From positions 682,001 to 746,000 of the forward strand of contig NZ_PHUG01000001.1 of the NCBI RefSeq assembly GCF_002813325.1: DNA of 64,000 nucleotides, in the 5' to 3' direction. Below the pieces are notes generated by a model, which saw only the letters and a program-made list of their open reading frames with translations, searched no databases and was not told the origin of the DNA. The position numbers were made by a program, and so were the translations under genes. Source of the stretch: Janthinobacterium sp. 64 (GTDB lineage Bacteria > Pseudomonadota > Gammaproteobacteria > Burkholderiales > Burkholderiaceae_D). This document shows positions 19,547-26,298 of this stretch, in pieces (within the stretch, counting starts at the first letter, position 1; each line of letters opens with the position of its first letter).

Positions 19547-20409
19547 CTTATTTCCTTTGGGAAAATCTTTTCAATTAAAATATCTGCAGCCTCACCAGAG
19601 ACCTTTTCGAATGGAGCGGGCATGCCAATTCGAGAAAAAAGGAATGAGAATTTCTGAACAACTGCGTACCTTAAGTTGTCATTAAATCTACCTATTCTAT
19701 GAAATGAATTTTTTTGGCCTACTATTTTTTCTTCTAGTTCTGAATTAAATATTAAATTTGATTTGGTCGTTGATATTGATCTTAAAAGAATAATGAAGCA
19801 AAAATCATCCTCGCCTGGAATTTCAGGTACCACAAAAAAATCTGGAAACCCGTCGCTAGAATTTAAATATTCACGAATTCTACTTTCTTGTGTTTTTTTA
19901 TCTATTCCTACAATTTCCCAGCATTGGCATAGAGTGTGAAGTCTATTTTTCTTAGGCGGTCTGATCGATAGTTCGATTCCCTTCAGCGTGCTTTCTAATT
20001 TTTCTTCAATTTTTTTATCTTTTGGGTATATTAAATTGAGAATTTCCGAAGCAGATTTTTCTAGAAGCCACTCGCATAGATTTGAATGAGATAGTTCGGA
20101 AAGTTTTTGATGATTTTTTCTTATAATGGAATTTATTTTATCTAGGCAATATGTTGAGTATTTGGCACTAAATTTTCGCAATTGTTCTTCGCACCAAATA
20201 TTTTCCAGATATTCCATTGCCGGTATTATTTCCAGCCATGAATAGTTGGTTCCTGACTTCTTTTGTGCTATGTCGCAATCCGCCGTTAGTACGAATCCCC
20301 ATTGTGCTCTTTTATTTTTCCTATTTGGATTTTGCTTTATTATATCGCCCTGGCGTAGCTCTTGATTTGTTTCTACAGAGGTAAAAGATTCACTCATTTT
20401 TATTCGCAT
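19543..20409 (-). CDS. Unknown protein, partner of the islet helicase
   Basis: A 288-aa, lysine- and isoleucine-rich protein with no family I can name. The N-terminal region has a distinctive block, ELRQGDIIKQ then WGFVLTADCDIAQKKSG (residues 37-53), whose Cys-Asp pair could be a functional site. There is no signal peptide and no membrane segment. It is the first gene of the two-gene unit; the helicase start codon lies inside its stop. ATG 20409 has AAGGAT almost touching it, so ATG 20397 (MSESFTSVE) is a possible alternative. The A+T richness matches the helicase and indicates joint acquisition. Confidence 0.7.
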   Translation of the reverse strand: MRIKMSESFTSVETNQELRQGDIIKQNPNRKNKRAQWGFVLTADCDIAQKKSGTNYSWLEIIPAMEYLENIWCEEQLRKFSAKYSTYCLDKINSIIRKNHQKLSELSHSNLCEWLLEKSASEILNLIYPKDKKIEEKLESTLKGIELSIRPPKKNRLHTLCQCWEIVGIDKKTQESRIREYLNSSDGFPDFFVVPEIPGEDDFCFIILLRSISTTKSNLIFNSELEEKIVGQKNSFHRIGRFNDNLRYAVVQKFSFLFSRIGMPAPFEKVSGEAADILIEKIFPKEIR

Positions 20410-20492
20410 ATCCTTTTGATGTTTGTTATTTTTCAGGGGCGTATGTTGTTGCTTTTATTCTATTGCTAATTAATTGAGAATTAATGTAAAAA

Positions 20493-21299
20493 TTATATAT
20501 TTTGCGCCACCCCCACAATCACCACCGCCGACGGCACCAGCAAAAACTGCGCAATCAGCGTCCCCGCCAATCTGCTCCCCACCAGCCACACCACCGCGCG
20601 CCGGAATTGCGATTCTTCGATCTTGCCCTCGATGACGTCATCCGTCATGCCCGACATGTGCGGGTCGATGAAGACGGCCATCATGATTGTGGCGCCGCCG
20701 TTGATGATTGATGACAGCGTGCTGGAGGTCACGCGCACGCTGGGGTCCAGCACGCCCGCGTACAGGGCCGCGAAGACGCCTACCGTCCACAGGGCCGTGG
20801 CGATGACGTTCATGGCTGTCATGGAAATCGATACGCCGGATTGTTGGCGCAGGCCCGTGACGTTGGCGGGCTTGGGCAGGCTGGCGGAGGTCTTGAGGTA
20901 GGGCAGGCCGCCCTTGAAGACGGCGTGCAGCAGCAGTTTTGGTACCGACCTGTGCACCTGGAAATGCTCGACGGCGCGGCAGAAAGCGCGCTGGAAGGTG
21001 GGGATAAGGATTGCGCCCAGTATCGTCGCCAGGCTGGCGGAGAACAGCAGCCAGCGGAAGTCGACCAATAAGGTGCTGGCGGCAACATGGTGGTCTATGC
21101 GCGTTTCCACGCGCTTGGCCAGGAATGGTCCAAGGAATGAGTTCGAAGTGCGCGACAGCAGCATCAGAATGCTGAACAGGGCCAGCGACACGGCGATGCG
21201 CCGCGTGCGGATGCCGGCGATGCGCACGGAGTAGGCGAGGGTGCCGATGATGTGGATGATGAACGTCAGTGCGCAAATCAACAGCAATTGCTTGTCCAT
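20493..21299 (-). CDS. amj: Amj family lipid II flippase (DUF2837)
   Basis: A 268-aa polytopic membrane protein of the family of B. subtilis Amj, the alternate lipid II flippase to MurJ. The N terminus LTFIIHIIGTLAYSVRIAGI, then SLALFSILMLLSRTSNSFLG is the family hallmark, and length matches. It would move the peptidoglycan precursor across the inner membrane. ATG 21299 has AAGG five bases upstream; a GTG one codon earlier is less likely. The gene resumes normal high GC right after the AT-rich islet. Assignment is by recognition of the family pattern, not by alignment. Confidence 0.8.
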   Translation of the reverse strand: MDKQLLLICALTFIIHIIGTLAYSVRIAGIRTRRIAVSLALFSILMLLSRTSNSFLGPFLAKRVETRIDHHVAASTLLVDFRWLLFSASLATILGAILIPTFQRAFCRAVEHFQVHRSVPKLLLHAVFKGGLPYLKTSASLPKPANVTGLRQQSGVSISMTAMNVIATALWTVGVFAALYAGVLDPSVRVTSSTLSSIINGGATIMMAVFIDPHMSGMTDDVIEGKIEESQFRRAVVWLVGSRLAGTLIAQFLLVPSAVVIVGVAQNI

Positions 21300-21452
21300 C
21301 ACAACCTTGCAGTAAAGAAAATGTCATTCCATGCTGCCATGGAGTTACTTATTTTTCAACTGCAAATAAGATAATTTTCTTATTAATTGGGTTTGGTGGT
21401 GTTTTGGGCGTTTGTATGCAGTTGGCGGTTTTTCACCCCAAAGGCAGAAACT

Positions 21453-21479
21453 GGGGTCAGACCCTTAGGGTCTGACCCC
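21453..21479. repeat. 27-bp palindromic repeat, copy 1
   Basis: A perfect inverted repeat, GGGGTCAGACCC - TTA - GGGTCTGACCCC. Further copies lie at 31390 and 36735. It sits in the 320-base gap between amj and the TerB gene, where nothing else is recognisable apart from a ribosome site (AGGAG) before 21620. Confidence 0.8.
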
Positions 21480-21619
21480 GGCCCTTGCTCTGGGTTTGGC
21501 TATGCTTTCATCGGAGGCAAGATTCGTTCCCGCCGCTTGCATTCCACCCCCGCGCCCTCATCTGGGTGGCAATGGTAGCCTGTAGCGCTGCCTCATTTGA
21601 ACCAACCAGGAGAACCGCC

Positions 21620-22075
21620 ATGAGTTTCGATTCCTTTCTGTCCAAACTGAAGACCAAAGCCAGTGAACTGAAAACCGAAGCGCTGAAGTACAAGAACAAG
21701 GATTTCCTGAATGCCGCGATGGCGGGTTCGGCCTTGATTTCCATGGCCGACGGCAGCGTCAGTGCGGAAGAGAAGCAGAAGATGGTCAAATTCATTGAAA
21801 GCAATGATGCGCTGTCGGTGTTTACCACCACGGACGTGATCAAGGCGTTCCAGGACTATGTCGGCCAGCTGGAGTTCGACAAGGATATCGGCGAAGCCAA
21901 GGCGTATCAGGCGCTGGGCAAGATGAAGTCGAATGTGGAGGCGTCGCGCTTGCTGGTGCGCATGATTATCGCCGTCGCTTCGTCAGACGGCAATTTCGAC
22001 GCCAACGAGCAGCGCGTGGCCAGCAAGATCGCGCGCGAGCTGGGCTTGACTCCGGCGGAGTTCGAGCTGCAGTAA
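21620..22075 (+). CDS. TerB family tellurite resistance protein
   Basis: A 151-aa acidic, helical protein starting at ATG 21620 with AGGAG nine bases upstream. The TerB pattern is clear: FLNAAMAGSALISMADGSVS, then EEKQKMVKFIE in the first half and LLVRMIIAVASSDGNFDANE in the second, each with the acidic loop that binds metal in TerB. TerB proteins act at the inner face of the membrane in Ter stress systems. It lies 2.8 kb before a TerY-like vWA/phosphatase/kinase operon, which may be functionally related. Substrate or stress is unknown. Confidence 0.88.
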   Translation: MSFDSFLSKLKTKASELKTEALKYKNKDFLNAAMAGSALISMADGSVSAEEKQKMVKFIESNDALSVFTTTDVIKAFQDYVGQLEFDKDIGEAKAYQALGKMKSNVEASRLLVRMIIAVASSDGNFDANEQRVASKIARELGLTPAEFELQ

Positions 22076-22110
22076 CTGCCAGGCCAGCCGGCTCTGGCTT
22101 GCTGGCTAGC

Positions 22111-22632
22111 TTAGCTCTTGTCCCACCACGGCGGCGTGCCCGAAGACCAGGGGCACGCCATTTCCAATTCGTTGATCCTGTAGCGGATCTCTATCACCTG
22201 GCCATGGTGAAACGGACCGCGTCGCCAGTCGCCGGAGTCAAAGACGTAGCCTTTGCCCTTGATGCAGTGGTGGTTCGGATTGTTGCCGATGGGGCCGGTA
22301 GAGTGCAGGGTGACGCGCACTTCGCCGTTGGCGTCCAGCGGGGCGTCGCCGCCCATGAACAGTGGATCCGAGCCGACGTCGCAGACAGTGGTGCTACCTA
22401 TCTTGCTGCAGTGCTTGATATACGTTTGCTGGCGCGCATTGGCCAGGTAATCGTCATGCCGCATCGGCTTGCCGTCATCATAGGTAAAGCGCAGGATGAC
22501 TTGCGTGGGTTCGCTGGCCGGATGGCGGGTGGTGCTGGTGCAGGCGGCGCTGACCAGGGCCAGCAAGGGCCAGGCCAGCAGGCGCAGGGTGCGTCGCAGC
22601 AGGCGGGCTGGAATCTTTTCAGTCTGGGACAT
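22111..22632 (-). CDS. Hypothetical lipoprotein
   Basis: A 173-aa protein with a lipoprotein signal: basic start, hydrophobic core LLAWPLLALVSA and lipobox SAAC (Cys 31). The mature part resembles a beta-sandwich with ordered pairs of cysteines (HCSKIGSTTVCDVG, HHCIKGKG). I do not recognise the family. It should sit on the periplasmic face of a membrane. It is the last gene of a minus-strand run that starts at 24566. Confidence 0.6.
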   Translation of the reverse strand: MSQTEKIPARLLRRTLRLLAWPLLALVSAACTSTTRHPASEPTQVILRFTYDDGKPMRHDDYLANARQQTYIKHCSKIGSTTVCDVGSDPLFMGGDAPLDANGEVRVTLHSTGPIGNNPNHHCIKGKGYVFDSGDWRRGPFHHGQVIEIRYRINELEMACPWSSGTPPWWDKS

Positions 22633-22725
22633 GGTGCTCCATGGAGAGTGGCTGCGGCGGCGTCGCGCCGAAGGCGGCGATCATAGCATGCAACTATTTT
22701 TCCCCGCAGCACGCCTGCGGCAACG

Positions 22726-23163
22726 CTAGCGCGCCGCGATCGGCAGCGCCGCCACCCGTTCCAGCTGCATGCTGCCGTCGGCAAGGCGCTGCGGCGGCAC
22801 CATCATCACCAGTTCCCCTGTCACCGTGCCGTCGCTGCGGCGGTCGATGCGCACCTTGAGCTTGCGGTCGAGGGCGACAAATACGTTGGGCGCGGCGGCG
22901 ACGATGCGGTGTTCCTCGCCGTCGCCCACCTTGGCATACTGCAAGCCGCCGTACTGGCGCAGGCGCAAGCTCTGGCCATTGGCCAAGGTGTACTCGCCCG
23001 CATATGGCTGGAAGTCTTCGCGGCTGAGGTAGCGGGGCTGGGCGGGCGGCGTGATGCGCAGCGACAGGGCCGGCACTTCGACCGTGCGCTGCGGCGGCAG
23101 CACCTGGGCCGTGGCCAGGGCGCTGGCGGCGATGACGATGATGGTAATCACGGTATTTTTCAT
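22726..23163 (-). CDS. Hypothetical secreted protein, paralogue of the 24123 gene
   Basis: A 145-aa protein with signal peptide MKNTVITIIVIAASALATA. The mature domain shares long patterns with the protein at 24123-24566: REDF-x3-AG-x-Y, EHRIVA, FVALDRKLKVRID, DGTVTGELVM and LADGS. The two are clearly duplicates. Its start ATG overlaps the stop of the LuxR gene, so it is translationally coupled to that regulator. Function unknown. Confidence 0.65.
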   Translation of the reverse strand: MKNTVITIIVIAASALATAQVLPPQRTVEVPALSLRITPPAQPRYLSREDFQPYAGEYTLANGQSLRLRQYGGLQYAKVGDGEEHRIVAAAPNVFVALDRKLKVRIDRRSDGTVTGELVMMVPPQRLADGSMQLERVAALPIAAR

Positions 23164-24096
23164 GGTGAATACTCCTTTCTGATGGTTGGGCTGGCGCTCT
23201 GGTGGATCTTGGCGATCAGCTCGCCCTGGCGCGCCGTGCCCGTCTTGTCGTAGATGTGGTGCAGATGCGTCCTGACGGTGTTGATGGAGACGCCCGTATC
23301 GGCGGCGATGCGGTCGATGGCGGTGCCTTGCGCCAGCGCCTGGGCCACCAGCGCTTCGGCCTGCGTCAGGTCAAACAGCTGCTGCAATGCAGGGGCGGCG
23401 ATGGCTGCCGCCAGCCGGGCAATGCAGGCTGCGTTCCAGGCCGGGACCGAACAGGGCCAGTGCGCTGGCGTTCGCGTAGAGCACGTCGAGCCGGCCATCG
23501 ACCAGCAGCACGGCCGTGCCGAGCGCATCGAGCGCCGCGCGCGTGGTGCGTGCCTGCATGCCGCTCTGGGCCAGGCGGGAACGGATGTGCAGGGCGCGCT
23601 GCAGGTGGGGCAGCAGCGCTTGCAGTTGCGCCTGCACCAGTGGGCTGTCCGCAAACGGCCCCTGCGTGCGCTGGCGGTGCACACCCAGCTGGGCAGATTC
23701 CCCGGGCGCCATGGGCAAGATCGCGCAGATGACGTGGTAAAGGTCATGCGGGCGGCAAAAGTCGGCATAGAATTCCGTGCGCTCGAAATCGCGCGGACGA
23801 ATGTGCTCTGCGCAGTCGTGAACCTGGCCCACGCCCAGGCGGTATGCCACTTTCGCCCAGATATCGTGCTGCCAGTAATACGCTTCATACGCGCTGCTGG
23901 CCTCCTTGCCGAAGTGGCCCGCCGGATTGAGCAGCTGCGCGCCGCTGTCGCTTTGCAGGATCAGGATGGTCTCACTGCCGCCGCCGAAGGCATCGGCCAG
24001 GTCGCGGCACAGCTGTGGCCACAGTGCATCGTCGAGCGCGGCGTCATACAGGCGGGCGATCAATCCCTGCTGCTGCGCTGTCATCGGCATGTCCAT
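23160..24096 (-). pseudogene. LuxR family regulator with a single-base frameshift
   Basis: The N-terminal frame from ATG 24096 (MDMPMTAQQQGLIARLYDAA) runs through a sensory domain (YYWQHDIWAKVAYRLGVGQV) and a PAS-like stretch to GPGLERSLHC near 23435. The C-terminal frame then provides LFDLTQAEALVAQALAQGTA and the LuxR helix-turn-helix ADTGVSINTVRTHLHHIYDK to the TGA at 23160. The length, 937 bases, is one over a multiple of three, consistent with one inserted base between about 23410 and 23450. It lies between two paralogous secreted-protein genes. Decay or a sequence error are both possible. Confidence 0.75.
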
Positions 24097-24122
24097 GGCG
24101 TCCGCCAGCTCATGCCATGCCG

Positions 24123-24566
24123 TCAGCGGCCGGGAAAGCCCAGCGTGGCCAGATGCTCGCCCTGCGCGCTGCCATCGGCCAACTGGCGTGCCGGCACCAC
24201 CATCACCAGCTCGCCACCCACGCTGCCATCGTCGTGATGGTCGATGCGCACTTTCAGCTGACGGTCCAGCGCCACGAAGGCGTTGCGGCTGGTGGCGACG
24301 ATGCGGTGTTCGGGCTGGTTGCCGATGCGCGCATACATGATGCTGCCGGAGCGGCGCAGCTGCAGGGTGTCGCCATTTGACAGGTCGTAGGCGCCTGCGA
24401 AGTTCAGGAAGTCTTCGCGCAGCATGTAATGGGGCTGGTCCGGAACGTCGATGCGCAGCGAGTGACCGGGCACTTCCACGGTCTTGTCTTGCGGCAGGGT
24501 TTGCGCACTCGCCGCCAGGCAGGTGGCTGACAGGCCCAGCAATGTGCTCAGGATGATGGTTTTCAT
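24123..24566 (-). CDS. Hypothetical secreted protein, paralogue of the 22726 gene
   Basis: A 147-aa protein with signal peptide MKTIILSTLLGLSATCLAAS and cleavage near ASA-QT. The mature domain repeats the pattern of the 22726-23163 protein (LREDFLNFAGAYDLSNGD, EHRIVATSRNAFVALDRQLK, VRIDHHDDGS). It is the first gene of the run and ends 26 bases before the LuxR start. The 275-base gap upstream to the vWA gene shows no gene I can support. Function unknown; a periplasmic structural or binding role is a guess. Confidence 0.65.
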   Translation of the reverse strand: MKTIILSTLLGLSATCLAASAQTLPQDKTVEVPGHSLRIDVPDQPHYMLREDFLNFAGAYDLSNGDTLQLRRSGSIMYARIGNQPEHRIVATSRNAFVALDRQLKVRIDHHDDGSVGGELVMVVPARQLADGSAQGEHLATLGFPGR

Positions 24567-24841
24567 GATGTCGTCCCTCGATGGTTGAGTGCCCCTTGCG
24601 CGTGGCCCGGTCGGGCGGGCGTGAGGCTGAAGCCAGTCTAGGCAAGGGCGCTGCGCGGCGCATCATTCATCCGAATGAGATGGGGATTGATATTTTGCGG
24701 GGTGCGGTTATCTGGCGTCAGGCAAAGCCGACCAAGGCGCCGCGCCGTCAAAAATCTTTCATCAACGCAATCTCGCGCGGCAAGTTGTGGCGCGTGATGT
24801 AAGATTCGCACTATGTCCGATTTCACATTTTCCGATTGCCC

Positions 24842-25525
24842 ATGAGTTCAATAATGATCCCCGACGTCGCCCTGGTCGACAATACCGAACAACGCACGCC
24901 GCTGGTGCTCGTGCTGGACTGTTCCGGCAGCATGGATGGCGAACCCGTCTCGCTGCTCAACGATGGCCTGGCCTTGCTGGAGCAGGAACTCAAGTCCGAC
25001 GTGATCGCCGCCAAGCGCGTGCGCATCCTGGTGATTCAATATGGCGCCCACGATGAAGCGGTGGTGGCCAGCAACTGGTGCGACGCCATGGATTTCACCG
25101 CGCCCCGCCTTGAGGCGAACGGCACCACGCCGACCGGCGCGGCCGTGGAACTGGCCCTGGCGGAAATCGAGCAGGAAAAACAGCGTTTCCGCGCCGCTGG
25201 CGTGGCGTACACGCGGCCCTGGCTGTTCTTGATGTCGGACGGCGAGCCGACGGACCGCTGGCAGCACGGCGCCGAACAGGCGCGCGCGGCCGAGCAGGCG
25301 AATAAAGTGGCGATCTTCCCCATCGCCGTGGGCGACCACGCGAATATCGATACCCTGGGGCAGTTTTCCAGCCGTGGCGAACGGGGCGTGAAGCAGCTGA
25401 AAGGCTTGCAGTTCCGCGAACTGTTCCTGTGGCTGAGCGCCAGCATGCAGGTGGTGTCGCAATCGCGTCCCGGCGCGCAGGCGCAGCTGGCCTCGACGGA
25501 CGGCTGGTCCGTCGTCAATACGTGA
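24842..25525 (+). CDS. TerY-like von Willebrand factor A domain protein
   Basis: A 227-aa cytoplasmic vWA protein. The metal-ion-dependent adhesion site is complete: DCSGSMDG (residues 26-33), a threonine in GTTPTGAAVE, and the aspartate in LMSDGEPTDRW. This is the TerY form of vWA seen in Ter-linked signalling. The next genes are a PP2C phosphatase and a protein kinase, which together form the TerY-P phosphorylation triad described by comparative genomics. TTG 24836 and ATG 24854 are alternative starts; no good ribosome site decides among them. Confidence 0.88.
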   Translation: MSSIMIPDVALVDNTEQRTPLVLVLDCSGSMDGEPVSLLNDGLALLEQELKSDVIAAKRVRILVIQYGAHDEAVVASNWCDAMDFTAPRLEANGTTPTGAAVELALAEIEQEKQRFRAAGVAYTRPWLFLMSDGEPTDRWQHGAEQARAAEQANKVAIFPIAVGDHANIDTLGQFSSRGERGVKQLKGLQFRELFLWLSASMQVVSQSRPGAQAQLASTDGWSVVNT

Positions 25526-25539
25526 AAGCCCGCTGATCC

Positions 25540-26298
25540 ATGACTGCGGTACAGAATACCTGGCGCGTGTTCGGCGCGTCCGTCACGGGCAAGGCGCACC
25601 TGGATAAAGCCATCCCTTGCCAGGATGCGCACGCGCACGCCGTCGTGGGCGACGTGCTGGTGGCCATCGTCTGCGATGGCGCCGGTTCGGCCAGGCTCAG
25701 CGAACAGGGCGCGCAGTTTGTTGCCGCGCACACCGTGCAGGCGCTGGCTGGCCGTCTGGAGCAGGGCGCCAGCGTGCAGGATTTGCACGACGGCGCGCTG
25801 GCGGGCACCCTGGCGCAGATCCGCGCTGCGCTCGACGACATCGCCCGCGCCGCCAACGCCACCCTCGACGACTACGCGGCCACGGTCGTCGGCGTGGTCA
25901 TGGGGCAAGATGCCGGCTTCTTTTTCCACCTGGGCGATGGCCTGGGCGTGGCGCAACTGGGCGATGGGGGCGAACTGATCTCGCTGCCCGCCAATGGCGA
26001 ATACGCCAACGAAACCTATTTTCTGTCGGGAGAGCGCTGGCGCGAACAGCTGCGCCTGCTGCCGATATCCCAATCCGTGCGCGGCGTCGTGCTGATGTCG
26101 GACGGCTGCATGCCCTTTGCCATGAGCAAGAACAATGCGGCGCTGTACGCACCGTTCATGGATGCCGTGCAAGGCTATCTGCGCACGGTCGACAGCGTGG
26201 AGCTGGGCAACGAAGCATTGGCATCCACCTTGGCCGACCCGCGCACGCACCAGATCACGGGCGACGACAAGACCCTGCTGCTGGCCTTGCGCGCATGA
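25540..26298 (+). CDS. PP2C family serine/threonine phosphatase
   Basis: A 252-aa PP2C-type phosphatase. The metal-binding acids are visible in CQDAHAH (Asp 29), VCDGAGSA (Asp 46), LMSDGCMPF and GDDKTLLLAL. It begins 14 bases after the vWA gene and overlaps the kinase gene by ATGA. It should reverse the phosphorylation made by that kinase. A compact, divergent member without extra domains. Confidence 0.88.
   Translation: MTAVQNTWRVFGASVTGKAHLDKAIPCQDAHAHAVVGDVLVAIVCDGAGSARLSEQGAQFVAAHTVQALAGRLEQGASVQDLHDGALAGTLAQIRAALDDIARAANATLDDYAATVVGVVMGQDAGFFFHLGDGLGVAQLGDGGELISLPANGEYANETYFLSGERWREQLRLLPISQSVRGVVLMSDGCMPFAMSKNNAALYAPFMDAVQGYLRTVDSVELGNEALASTLADPRTHQITGDDKTLLLALRA

Noticed and set aside
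17285..20409. Classical Gabija system
   Set aside because: GajA has OLD-nuclease and ABC-type ATPase motifs, which the 288-aa partner lacks, and GajB is shorter than this 753-aa helicase.
24581..24826. Short open frames on both strands between the secreted-protein and vWA genes
   Set aside because: Basic low-complexity translations with no ribosome sites; the gap is more likely promoter sequence.
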